From Candidatus Delongbacteria bacterium (lineage in GTDB: Bacteria; JAGOEH01): a stretch of 42,059 bases of DNA. The first letter of the stretch is position 1; each line of letters opens with the position of its first letter. The notes beneath the pieces are model-generated. The model was not told the DNA's origin, did no database searches, and saw only the letters and a list, made by a program, of their open reading frames with translations. Below, piece after piece: positions 15,748 through 24,261 of the stretch. The DNA lies in assembly GCA_017997825.1 (NCBI GenBank), contig JAGOEH010000008.1, forward strand, positions 1 to 42,059, read 5' to 3'. The position numbers and the translations under genes were made by a program.

Positions 15748-17577
15748 CTATTGTTCCAGTATCTCTAAATCTTCCTGCTGGAGATCCGTAGCCTTCACAT
15801 CCGATTCGACGACATCCGGTTCGGATGGAGACAGGGTATGATTGCTGATTGTCACCGGAGGATGATTGATAAGAGCTTCCACGCTTTCAACCATGGCATC
15901 CAGGCTATCGTTATCCTGTTTCATTTTTTGTCGTTCCAGCTCACCCAATCCATCCTTCAGATCCAGCATATAGTCGCCACATTGGGATTGAAGATTGTTT
16001 TCCCGGATCGAGCAGAGCAGGTTATTTCCGGCCAGAATCAATCCTTCCGCCCGATTGAGCAAATTCATTCGCTGAATGGTGTTTTTATCCTGCTGCTCAT
16101 AGATTTTGGCATCCTCGACCATTTTTTGGATTTGTGATTCACTTAGACCGGATGCATCTTTGATAACAATAGTCTGGTTGGCTCCGGTATCGACATCTCG
16201 GGCGGAAACATGCAGGATTCCATCTACATTAACATCGAATACTACCTCAATGCGGGGCACACCCTTTTGAACCTTACGGATACCGGTCAATTGGAAATCC
16301 CCGAGATGTTTATTGGCTGAAGCAATTTTCCGTTCGCCCTGAAAAATCTTGACCTCCACCAGTTCCTGATCGTCGGCAATAGTGGTAAACATTTTGGTTT
16401 TGCTGACCGGAATTGCCGTGTTGCGAGGGATAATCGGAATGAATTCGCCGCCTTCAACTTCAATTCCGAGGGTCATGGGAATCACATCGACCAAGACAAC
16501 ACCATGAGTCAGTCCTTTGACGATGGCGCATTGAATGGCAGCTCCCAATGCCACACATTCATCCGGATTGACATTTTTGGAGAGTTCCTTTCCGGTCAGA
16601 CGGGCAATTCTATCCTGAATAACTGGAATCCGGGTGCTCCCTCCCACCAAAAGAACCTTGTCGATCATATCGGGAGTGATTTTAGCATCCTTCAGAGCCA
16701 GTAAGGCAGGGTTCTCGATGGAATCGACCAGGTCAGCGATCAGGTTTTCGAAGACCGTGCGGCTGATTTTCATTTCCAGGTGCTTAGGACCGGCCGGAGT
16801 GGCGGTGATAAACGGAATACTGAGGGTTGCGATGGGGGTCTCCGAAAGCTCGATTTTAACCTTTTCCACTTCTTCCCGTAAGCGTTGAAGAGCCATCCGA
16901 TCGGCAAGGAGATTGATGCCTTCGCTTTTCTTATATTCTTCTATTACATAGTTCATCAGACGTTGATCGAAATCATCACCGCCTAAATGATTATTGCCCG
17001 ATGTTCCCAGTACCTGGAAAACTCCGTTCCCGATTTCCAGTACGGAAACATCGTAGGTTCCTCCCCCGATATCGAAGACCACAATGACCTGATCGGCCTG
17101 ATCATTCAAACCATAGGCCAGTGCGGCGGCGGTCGGTTCATTGATAATCCGGATGACATCGATACCGGCAATCCGGCCGGCATTGATCGTAGCTTGGCGC
17201 TGAGCATCATTGAAATAAGCCGGAACCGTAATCACCGCCTGCCGGACCTCGCAGTTGAGATACTCCTCCGCATCCTTTTTTAATTTCCGCAGAATCAAGG
17301 CTGAAATCTCTTCCGGAGAGTAATGACGATTATCGATTTTAAGCTGAAACGTACTGCCCATTTTACGTTTGATGGACGAAATCGTACGATCGCTGTTGAT
17401 AACTGCCTGGTTCTTGGCGGACTGTCCAACCAGGATCTCACCCTCTTTACTGAAAGCGACCACGGAAGGGGTTAAGCGTCCACCCCGATTATTGGGAATA
17501 ATCATTGGGTTATCACCCTCAAATGTCGCCACCACTGAATTGGTTGTCCCCAAATCAATCCCGATCAGCTTTTCCAT
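15748..17577 (-). CDS. dnaK: DnaK-family Hsp70 chaperone
   Basis: A 609-residue Hsp70 from ATG 17577, which has AAGGAG; an extension to 17628 would run into the preceding ORF. It contains the phosphate-1 loop IGIDLGTTNSVV, the phosphate-2 region VIVVFDIGGGTYDVSVLEIG, the adenosine motif VLLVGGSTRIPVIQ, the hydrophobic linker before DVIPMTLGIEVEGG, the substrate-binding beta domain and a helical lid. The C-terminus is short, lacks the usual Gly/Asp-rich tail and ends DLEILEQ. It sits with a J/HEAT protein and fapA, not with grpE, hrcA or a canonical dnaJ, and no CIRCE element is visible. That suggests a specialised second Hsp70, though a sole DnaK cannot be excluded. Confidence 0.93.
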   Translation of the reverse strand: MEKLIGIDLGTTNSVVATFEGDNPMIIPNNRGGRLTPSVVAFSKEGEILVGQSAKNQAVINSDRTISSIKRKMGSTFQLKIDNRHYSPEEISALILRKLKKDAEEYLNCEVRQAVITVPAYFNDAQRQATINAGRIAGIDVIRIINEPTAAALAYGLNDQADQVIVVFDIGGGTYDVSVLEIGNGVFQVLGTSGNNHLGGDDFDQRLMNYVIEEYKKSEGINLLADRMALQRLREEVEKVKIELSETPIATLSIPFITATPAGPKHLEMKISRTVFENLIADLVDSIENPALLALKDAKITPDMIDKVLLVGGSTRIPVIQDRIARLTGKELSKNVNPDECVALGAAIQCAIVKGLTHGVVLVDVIPMTLGIEVEGGEFIPIIPRNTAIPVSKTKMFTTIADDQELVEVKIFQGERKIASANKHLGDFQLTGIRKVQKGVPRIEVVFDVNVDGILHVSARDVDTGANQTIVIKDASGLSESQIQKMVEDAKIYEQQDKNTIQRMNLLNRAEGLILAGNNLLCSIRENNLQSQCGDYMLDLKDGLGELERQKMKQDNDSLDAMVESVEALINHPPVTISNHTLSPSEPDVVESDVKATDLQQEDLEILEQ

Positions 17578-17579
17578 GA

Positions 17580-17744
17580 TCACTCCTTTCCTCTCGATCG
17601 TCTCATCATTCCACCGAAGATTGAACAACTATGAATTCCATCCGACCATAACTCCCAGACCACCATGATCGAGCTGCCAAGCATAATCGACATCATAATC
17701 AGCACGATACCGGATAGAATTCCCAGCACACCGCCAATCTCCAT
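17580..17744 (-). CDS. Small membrane ORF resembling the N-terminus of MotA (54 aa)
   Basis: The ORF starts at ATG 17744, two bases after the fapA stop and with GGAG 5 bases upstream. It ends 2 bases before the dnaK start, whose ribosome site lies inside it, so the three genes are translationally coupled. The N-terminus (MEIGGVLGILSGIVLIMM, then SIMLGSS) is one membrane helix with the look of the first segment of the stator protein MotA. After it the sequence turns into VVWELWSDGIHSC and a basic tail, unlike MotA. It may be a small membrane protein in its own right or a remnant of a truncated motA. The similarity is judged by eye only. Confidence 0.45.
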   Translation of the reverse strand: MEIGGVLGILSGIVLIMMSIMLGSSIMVVWELWSDGIHSCSIFGGMMRRSRGKE

Positions 17745-17746
17745 CG

Positions 17747-19192
17747 CTACTCCATCGTTCTCCACTCAATTTGAGTAAGATGCTCAAAAACAACCACATG
17801 ATTAAGGGGATCAGGCGAATGAAACTCCGACTCCCGAATTCTCAAAACGGTTCCGGGATAAAGGGTTTGATATATTTCAACCTGTCCAACCCTATCTTTA
17901 TTTTCCATAATATGGCGCGTATAAGCCTCTTCCAGTGCCTGAAATGCTTTCTTTTTGCTATCGATCATTTTTTGGATTCCGGATAATTCCAGAAGAATTT
18001 TAGACTGCTTTGCCTGAAGTTCATCCAAAGAAAATGGATTGTCGATCGGAGATCCGGATTCAAATATCCGCGTAATAGAATCCTGTTCTTTTTGAAGCCG
18101 GTTTTGCTCAACAATCAGTTTATTGATCGATTGATAGCATTTTTCTATATCAGCCCTTAAAAATGGATTAATCCCCAACATAACTGATGTCGCCGTGTTA
18201 TGGGGATTCCCCAGATTCCCGCAGCGGAGATTACCGGCAATCTGAAGATTCCCACCGATGATAGCACCGTATCCATTTTCCGGCCGGCCCACCTGTACGT
18301 TTTTTCCAATTCTGAGATGAGAGTGATGACAGTATTTTTCGATCTGGAGGCTTCCGTCGCAGTCCAATTGACAATTTTCGACATAAAATGCCCGGCAATC
18401 TCCTCGCGTCCGTACTTTGGTATGAGGACTTCCGATTATCCCACCCTCAACCCATAAATCTCCACCACAGTCAATTTCCGCCTTTTCCACCAACCCTTTG
18501 ATCCGGATATCGCCTCCACTTTTCACCTCAAATCCTTCCTTGACATCCCCTTCTATCGTCAGAGACCCGAGAAAAAGAATATTTCCGGTCGAATGATCAA
18601 CATGACCATGAATAGTATACTCAGGAGAAACACACACCTTTCCGCCGTTAAGAAAAGCGTGACCATTGACCGAGGCGACCAATAAATTGGGATCATGCCG
18701 TGAAATCTCCGTTCCGGGGCCCTGGGGAAGAGGAACGGTTTCAATCGGAAAAGGAACCCTTGCGCCCTGAACGGTTACCCCTTCTTCTCCTTGGCTGCTT
18801 CTTATCCGCTGAACCAGGATTTGTTTACACACGACATTCTCGATCAAATGGATATCCTTAAAACTCATCCGCTGGTTTTCGACGATGCGGGGTAAGTGGG
18901 GGAAATTAAAATCCAGATAGAACTCAAGATGATCCCAGATCTCAGGCTTCATCGGTTGTCCCTGGGCAATCAATATTTTTTCCGATCGGCTTTTACTGGT
19001 TATAATCCGGGCAATAGCGGCATCGATCACCCCATTGGTGATTTTGGCCGTCATCAACAGTTTTGCTAAATGATCAAGAGTCACGGTATCCGGATCGGCA
19101 TCCGGTTTGATGATTAAATAAGCCTGCATATAATCCTGAGTCATGATTAGAACCAGGCCATGACTCTCAAATTTAATATACTCGTCTGCCAT
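17747..19192 (-). CDS. fapA: FapA/DUF342 flagellar assembly protein A family
   Basis: The 481 residues counted from ATG 19192 match the DUF342 (FapA) architecture: an N-terminal alpha/beta part, then a beta-helix-like core of short glycine-rich repeats (YTIHGHVDHSTGNILFLGSL, then TIEGDVKEGFEVKSGGDIRI, CGGDLWVEGGIIGS and GAIIGGNLQIAGNLRCG). A C-terminal coiled coil follows (KLIVEQNRLQKEQDSI; SKILLELSGIQKMIDSKKKA). Family members are linked to flagellar placement and polar proteins in Vibrio, but the biochemical role is not well defined. A TTG at 19279 would extend the frame, but it lies inside the promoter at 19269-19296, so the ATG is preferred. It heads the fapA, small ORF, dnaK, J-protein operon. 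Confidence 0.85.
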   Translation of the reverse strand: MADEYIKFESHGLVLIMTQDYMQAYLIIKPDADPDTVTLDHLAKLLMTAKITNGVIDAAIARIITSKSRSEKILIAQGQPMKPEIWDHLEFYLDFNFPHLPRIVENQRMSFKDIHLIENVVCKQILVQRIRSSQGEEGVTVQGARVPFPIETVPLPQGPGTEISRHDPNLLVASVNGHAFLNGGKVCVSPEYTIHGHVDHSTGNILFLGSLTIEGDVKEGFEVKSGGDIRIKGLVEKAEIDCGGDLWVEGGIIGSPHTKVRTRGDCRAFYVENCQLDCDGSLQIEKYCHHSHLRIGKNVQVGRPENGYGAIIGGNLQIAGNLRCGNLGNPHNTATSVMLGINPFLRADIEKCYQSINKLIVEQNRLQKEQDSITRIFESGSPIDNPFSLDELQAKQSKILLELSGIQKMIDSKKKAFQALEEAYTRHIMENKDRVGQVEIYQTLYPGTVLRIRESEFHSPDPLNHVVVFEHLTQIEWRTME

Positions 19193-19268
19193 TGGACTCT
19201 GGATGGAGGATGAAAGGTTAATGGATTCAGTCTTAAAACCATAGAGCCGGCACGGTGCAATACCTATC

Positions 19269-19296
19269 AATATAATCAAAAGCGAAAAAATATCAA
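19269..19296 (-). promoter_or_regulatory. Sigma-70-type promoter of the fapA-dnaK operon
   Basis: On the minus strand TTGATA (19296-19291), 16 bases, TATATT (19274-19269). It predicts a start near 19262 and a leader of about 70 bases before the fapA ATG at 19192. The gap between the terminator at 19373-19407 and fapA otherwise holds only the short hairpin element at 19348-19367 and a GGAGG/CCTCC inverted repeat near 19325-19341. Confidence 0.6.
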
Positions 19297-19347
19297 GAAA
19301 AAAATAGATACGGCTCTAAGCACAGGAGGACTTACACCTCCAAGCAG

Positions 19348-19367
19348 GTGCGCCCTGCCGGGCGCAC
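19348..19367. repeat. Perfect hairpin copy of the GTGCGCCC dispersed element
   Basis: GTGCGCCC (19348-19355), loop TGCC, GGGCGCAC (19360-19367): an 8 bp all-perfect stem. Its left half and flanks repeat at 3466-3485 with one mismatch. It lies just downstream of the terminator of the large secreted-protein gene. Confidence 0.7.
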
Positions 19368-19372
19368 AAAAT

Positions 19373-19407
19373 AAAAAGCTCCGACTGAACATCAGCCGGA
19401 GCTTTTT
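19373..19407. terminator. Intrinsic terminator of the large secreted-protein gene
   Basis: AAAAAGCTCCG (19373-19383) and CGGAGCTTTTT (19397-19407) form an 11 bp stem around a 13-base loop. On the minus strand the stem ends in CTTTTTATTTT, a proper U-tract. It lies 63 bases after the stop at 19471. Confidence 0.9.
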
Positions 19408-19470
19408 ATGATTACAAGGCCGGATCGGCCCGGAGTACCCGGTCCGATCCGACGGTATTCAGATCTTGGA

Positions 19471-22400
19471 TTACTTGAGTAAAACCATTTTCCGGGTTTC
19501 GTTGTATTTCGGAGTACTGATCTGATAGAAGTACATTCCGGCGGAAACCTTCTTGGAATTATCGTTGGTACCGTTCCAGCGATAGGTGTAGTTTCCGGCG
19601 TTCAGTTCCTCATTGACCAGTGTTTTGACCAATTCTCCGGCAATGTTGTAGATCTTGAGACTGACCTGAGCATTATCCGGCAGAGCAAACTGGATTTCAG
19701 TGGTCGGATTGAACGGGTTCGGGAAGTTCTGCGACAACTGATAGGTTTTCGGCACACCCAGTTTGTTCAGAAGGCTGGTATCGAACATCAGCGTCTTTTC
19801 ACTGGTCAGGTCGGTCTGAGAATCGAACATCTGGTATTTGTAGACCAATTCTGATGTGATGGCCTTCTTGGCCCGCAGGGTCAAACGGATAATCTGGCCG
19901 GAACCGTTGATTCCGGATTTCCGGTTGTCCATACGGACAGCCGCCAGATCCAACTTACCGGACTGAGCATCCTTAAAGAGCATGGTGGTGGTGCCATCAT
20001 TTCCCAGGAAACTCTTTTCTTCAACATTGACGATTTCCAGTTCATCCGGATTGAAATTGAAGATGGTTCTTACAAATTTCAGATCCTTGACATCCTTGGC
20101 GACCAGGTCAAAAATGGCCTCTTGTCCTTCCGTCAACTTTCCGGCCACATACTTCAACTGGATCGGATCGGCTGCTTTTTCATCGAACAGAACAGCGTCA
20201 GCCGCCACTTTGGCCAGTACGGTTCCGGAGGATGCCGGATTGAATCCCTTGAACCAGGAATACATTTCACCGAAGGTGATTACATCGTCCGGTTCCCAGA
20301 AACAATCGGGTCGAGCGAACAGATACGGAGCGCGGACCCCGCTCTTCCATGAGAAAGAGGGGAAGATATCGGCCAACGGATCCTGATAGCCGTCGTTGTC
20401 ATCGACAACGCCGTTCCAGGCAAACACATAGGCCATTACATCCTCATTATCGATCCGTCCGTCAGGATCAGGAATCATATTGGGAGCCGGGTGATCGCGG
20501 TAAAAGGTATTATAGTAATTGGAACCGGCGATATCGCCCAGCAGCGTCATGTACAACGATGCATTCTTGTAATCTTTGACCACCAGGGTATCATAGATAT
20601 TATTACCATTCTTGACATTGCGGATCATGAAGGTCTTATCCAGATCCATGGTGATACCCTTACCGGCCGTTCCAGGATCGGATTTGATGAACCGGGTCGA
20701 ATCCACGGCGGCTTTATCGGTGGTATTGATGCCGAGCGTATCGACCTTGTAGCTGATACGGGCCAGAGCGCCCGGACAGGAAACGCCTTCATTGGTAGCC
20801 GGGAACTTGACGGCGCCCGTGATGGCGAAGGTCGCGGTGGCATTGATTTCTTCCACACTCGGAGTGAAGTAGAATTCATAGGCATCACCGCCGACATTGG
20901 TCAGGGCTTCTCCCACCTTGATATCAATGATCTTGATGACCGAAGTATCAAAGGTAGCCTGAACATTGAAGAAGATAATCTGATCCGGATTGTCAATGTA
21001 GAGTACGATGTTGGCTTCGTCTTCACCGGCCCAGCCGTTACCTTCACCTTCGTGAACCACGATGATCGAGTCACCGGGGGTTCCCTGACAACGGTAGTCG
21101 GAAAGGAACTTGATGGTCGGTGTGCTGTTGTCCAGGATCAGTTTCTGGCTGCTGTAATTGTAACCGGTCTGAGCATAGACATCAGTGATGATGCCCAGGA
21201 CCACGCCGGAATCCGGAATCGTCAACAGACCGGCCAAAACCATCTCATTGGGAGTCCAGTTGTAAGCACCGGTTCCGCTGGTCGGAGCAGACAGACCGGA
21301 AACGATCTGAGTGCAGTTAACCAGAGACGAGGTATCGGTGGGAGCCCAGTACAGATCAATTTTGCAGCTGGAAAGCTCATCATCGGTAACCGTATAGGAG
21401 ACGGCGAATGAACTGAGCGGATGGCGGAAGATGTACTCATTATCCCCGCAGCGTCCGGAACCGCTGAAACTGACGGTAATGGTCGGGATGCGGTTGGTGA
21501 CGCCTTCCAGGCGGGTAACACGACCGCTATTGCTTCCGCCCCAATCGGCCACATACAGATCGAGCTTGTTACCGTAATAACCGACGGCTCCTTTGGTACC
21601 CGGGGTATCGCCGGTTCCGGTGGCGGCATAGCCGTGACGATTATTGAATCGTTCACCCGAAACCACATAGACATCGGTCGGACGGGTAAACTGGCCCAGT
21701 TCGGTACCGGTACCGCCCAGAACCAGGAACTGAGTCGGAGCCGAACTGCTGGCCGGATTCAGAGCCTGATCATCGCGGAACACATAGACTTTATCATGGG
21801 AGTAATCGGCTACATAGACATACACATCCGACGAATCGGCAGTGGAAGTCGTCAATTCATTCTTGTGATACTTGCCGACGGCGACCGAGACCGGATCCAA
21901 TCCTTCACCGAACTTGGATACGTAGCGGAACTTATAAGCCCATTCGGCGTTCTCGTCCCAGGTGAATTTCTTGACGCAGGCATGCCCGCGATCACCGACA
22001 TACACATCCAACTTACCGGTCAGCTCGTTGTAACGGCCGGCAATACCGGTCGGCTGGGAAATCTGTCCCGAAGCCCCGGCGGTACTGTCGGCATAGGTAT
22101 TATCGAACACAAACATATCCGGTGAGGGATAGTAGGCAATTTTGATATTCCAGGAGCTGCCGGAGGCCGGTTTGCGTCCATGCACGCCATTACCGAACAG
22201 CAGTTTACCGCCGCCGAATTCGCTGAAGGCATCACCCGGAGCAAACACACCGTCCGGATCTGCAAAGCGATCCAACTGATAGGCGCCGGTATCACCAACT
22301 ACCGTCAGGTTTTTAACCCGCTGCCAGACTTCATGATTTTCGAAGGTTCCGTCATTATCCTCATCCACCCAGACCTTCGGCCATTCCTTGACCGAAAAGG

Positions 22401-24045
22401 ATTCTTCCTGGCGGTTGAAATAGATAACCTGGTTGACGATGTTCCCGTTCAGAGTCGTCCGGAAGGTATCCGGCAGAAAGTTGAGTCGGGATCCGCCGAA
22501 AGCCGTCCGTAAGCGCAGATAGGCTTCATTACAGGTTGCATCGTCGGTCGGAGCCCACGAGGAATTAAAAGGCGTTTCCCCGTCACGATCCGGATAACCG
22601 GTCGGCCAGTTGGGAACGATGGTATTGATGGTGGCATCGAAACCGATACTACCGTTGATGATCACAATGCGGTTGGAACCGGCATCGGTGACGAACATCC
22701 GGATCGAATCGCTGACCACATAATTGGCCGAATGAGCCGCCGGAGCCGCACTGGCAGCCGGTGCCATATCGGTATTGACCCCAGGATTAGTCGCTGTGGC
22801 ACTGACTACCGACAATGCCGTCGGGAGGGTAAAACTTCCCCGATAGCGCTGGGAATAAGGCAGTGACAGACTGGTAAAGCCGCGGTCATACTTGGCGCGG
22901 GAATAACAGAAGAGGTAGGATGAATCGTTGGGTGCATTCTGATCCAACACATACATATTAATGAACTGATGAATCTGATCGGCAGATTCCATCCCGGCCG
23001 AATAGGGCATAACATCGATATCGCTGATCCGGTTCCAGGCCGAGAAATAGCTGTCATGGGCGTTGTTCAACGGAATAGCGATATTCGGCGAATTAGCTGC
23101 GGTAAGCGCATTCAGGTTACTGTCAGCCAAATAGTTGTCATAGATGGTCGAACCGTAGCGGATACCCGGATCCAGATCAGTGGTAACCAGATCGGGAGCC
23201 ATCACGCACTCAACCGTAACAACAGCAGTAGTTTCAAACCGGCGCAGGGTGATCAGACCGGTTCCATAATCAATAGTATAACAGGTGGCCGAAGCGGGAA
23301 GCGCCGCCAGATTACCGGCGACTCTCGACCAGACGGTCCCGTTGACTTTAACCACTTCGGAGTTCTCGACGATATCCCACATGTCATGGGTACCGGCCGG
23401 AACCGCTGTTCCACCATAAGCCGAATGGGTGAATCCGGCATCGGCCAGTTCGATCTGAACGGTACCCAGATTACCGGTGGTCCGGGTCAAACTGTCGATA
23501 AAGGGGGTCTGGGGATTATCGGCCGAATCGAACACCATCCGATACAGGTTGGGTTCGAAGACCTTGATATCCCGGCCAACTCCATCGGCGACCAGCGCCA
23601 CATAGGCCCGGGACGAGTCAGCCACCGAATGGGTCAGGGTGCCGGCACCCCCATCATCAAAATAGCCCAGAGTGGTATCGACATAAACCGCTACCGCCAG
23701 AGCCGATTCCAGGATCCGGGGGGCAAAATTCAACGACCGGTTACTGAAACCGACAGAAGCGTCAACCGAATAATCGGTATTTCCCGGCAGCTCGCTCGAT
23801 TCCGCCACACCGGTTACCGCTCCAAAATGACCCGAAATCTGGTTCAGAATCGGGCGCACCAATTTCATATCCGGACGGTTGCCGGACAAAACATTATAAT
23901 GAAGTCCATCCCACCAGGCCGTGTAGCGATACACCAGGGGCTGAGGCTTCGAACTCAATGACTGCGCAGTCATTATAAACGGCAGTCCTACTATCAATAG
24001 GCCGATGAGGACCACCAGCGCTACTTTGAGATTTTTAGATATCAT
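19471..24045 (-). CDS. Large surface protein: beta-propeller, two cohesin-like domains, dockerin-like module, T9SS-type tail
   Basis: 1524 residues from ATG 24045, with AAGGAGG 7 bases upstream. In order: a signal peptide (KVALVVLIGLLIVGLPFIM, cut after TAQ); a large N-terminal part; NHL-like propeller repeats (about 430-850; ISQPTGIAGRYNELTGKLDV, LDLYVADWGGSNSGRVTRLE); an Ig-like domain (about 855-940); a cohesin-like domain (about 1000-1100); and a dockerin-like pair of calcium loops (PDGRIDNEDVMAYVFAW near 1193, PDDVITFGEMYSWFKGF near 1248). A second cohesin-like domain (about 1290-1415) and a FlgD-Ig/Por_Secre_tail sorting domain (about 1434-1524; NFPNPFNPTTEIQFALP) follow. It should cross the outer membrane by a type IX route and stay on the surface or be released. 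A sigma-28 promoter precedes it. The exact function is unknown. Confidence 0.85.
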   Translation of the reverse strand: MISKNLKVALVVLIGLLIVGLPFIMTAQSLSSKPQPLVYRYTAWWDGLHYNVLSGNRPDMKLVRPILNQISGHFGAVTGVAESSELPGNTDYSVDASVGFSNRSLNFAPRILESALAVAVYVDTTLGYFDDGGAGTLTHSVADSSRAYVALVADGVGRDIKVFEPNLYRMVFDSADNPQTPFIDSLTRTTGNLGTVQIELADAGFTHSAYGGTAVPAGTHDMWDIVENSEVVKVNGTVWSRVAGNLAALPASATCYTIDYGTGLITLRRFETTAVVTVECVMAPDLVTTDLDPGIRYGSTIYDNYLADSNLNALTAANSPNIAIPLNNAHDSYFSAWNRISDIDVMPYSAGMESADQIHQFINMYVLDQNAPNDSSYLFCYSRAKYDRGFTSLSLPYSQRYRGSFTLPTALSVVSATATNPGVNTDMAPAASAAPAAHSANYVVSDSIRMFVTDAGSNRIVIINGSIGFDATINTIVPNWPTGYPDRDGETPFNSSWAPTDDATCNEAYLRLRTAFGGSRLNFLPDTFRTTLNGNIVNQVIYFNRQEESFSVKEWPKVWVDEDNDGTFENHEVWQRVKNLTVVGDTGAYQLDRFADPDGVFAPGDAFSEFGGGKLLFGNGVHGRKPASGSSWNIKIAYYPSPDMFVFDNTYADSTAGASGQISQPTGIAGRYNELTGKLDVYVGDRGHACVKKFTWDENAEWAYKFRYVSKFGEGLDPVSVAVGKYHKNELTTSTADSSDVYVYVADYSHDKVYVFRDDQALNPASSSAPTQFLVLGGTGTELGQFTRPTDVYVVSGERFNNRHGYAATGTGDTPGTKGAVGYYGNKLDLYVADWGGSNSGRVTRLEGVTNRIPTITVSFSGSGRCGDNEYIFRHPLSSFAVSYTVTDDELSSCKIDLYWAPTDTSSLVNCTQIVSGLSAPTSGTGAYNWTPNEMVLAGLLTIPDSGVVLGIITDVYAQTGYNYSSQKLILDNSTPTIKFLSDYRCQGTPGDSIIVVHEGEGNGWAGEDEANIVLYIDNPDQIIFFNVQATFDTSVIKIIDIKVGEALTNVGGDAYEFYFTPSVEEINATATFAITGAVKFPATNEGVSCPGALARISYKVDTLGINTTDKAAVDSTRFIKSDPGTAGKGITMDLDKTFMIRNVKNGNNIYDTLVVKDYKNASLYMTLLGDIAGSNYYNTFYRDHPAPNMIPDPDGRIDNEDVMAYVFAWNGVVDDNDGYQDPLADIFPSFSWKSGVRAPYLFARPDCFWEPDDVITFGEMYSWFKGFNPASSGTVLAKVAADAVLFDEKAADPIQLKYVAGKLTEGQEAIFDLVAKDVKDLKFVRTIFNFNPDELEIVNVEEKSFLGNDGTTTMLFKDAQSGKLDLAAVRMDNRKSGINGSGQIIRLTLRAKKAITSELVYKYQMFDSQTDLTSEKTLMFDTSLLNKLGVPKTYQLSQNFPNPFNPTTEIQFALPDNAQVSLKIYNIAGELVKTLVNEELNAGNYTYRWNGTNDNSKKVSAGMYFYQISTPKYNETRKMVLLK

Positions 24046-24074
24046 TGCCGTTCCTCCTTGAACTTTTGGATACC

Positions 24075-24097
24075 TTTGCCGCGCTCTCCGCGGCAAA
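24075..24097 (-). promoter_or_regulatory. GC-rich hairpin in the leader of the large surface-protein gene
   Basis: TTTGCCGCG, loop GAGAG, CGCGGCAAA: a perfect 9 bp stem about 18 bases before the AAGGAGG site. No U-tract follows, so it is not a terminator. It is likely an mRNA-stabilising or regulatory leader structure, similar in position to the small hairpin in the fliC leader. Confidence 0.65.
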
Positions 24098-24213
24098 ACA
24101 CATGAATCTCTACTCTCGCAGGTTGATCAGACTTAGGTTGGGTCAGCCTCCTTTCTTCTCGGCTTATATTCGTTCGTTTCCTAAGTTATCGGTGTAAGGT
24201 CGTCTATTGTAAA

Positions 24214-24240
24214 TTATCGACCGCTCCACATAAAACTTTA
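24214..24240 (-). promoter_or_regulatory. Sigma-28 (FliA) promoter of the large surface-protein gene
   Basis: On the minus strand TAAAGTTT (TAAA at 24240-24237), then GTCGATAA (24221-24214), with exactly 15 bases between TAAA and GTCGATAA. The extended consensus TAAAGTTT-N11-GCCGATAA is matched at 15 of 16 positions. The predicted start near 24207 gives a leader of about 162 bases. Confidence 0.85.
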
Positions 24241-24261
24241 ACCTTTTTTTATATAACCGAT

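Noticed and set aside
19193-19320. Cyclic-di-GMP riboswitch or sigma-54 site before fapA.
   Set aside because: The conserved riboswitch segments are absent, and no GG-N10-GC pattern fits; a sigma-70-type promoter explains the region.
22969-23961. 330-residue plus-strand ORF, and a 306-residue one at 20491-21411, antisense to the large surface protein.
   Set aside because: They are the complement of a well-supported gene with domains, signal peptide and promoter; their Gly/Ile/Arg-rich translation has no family signature.
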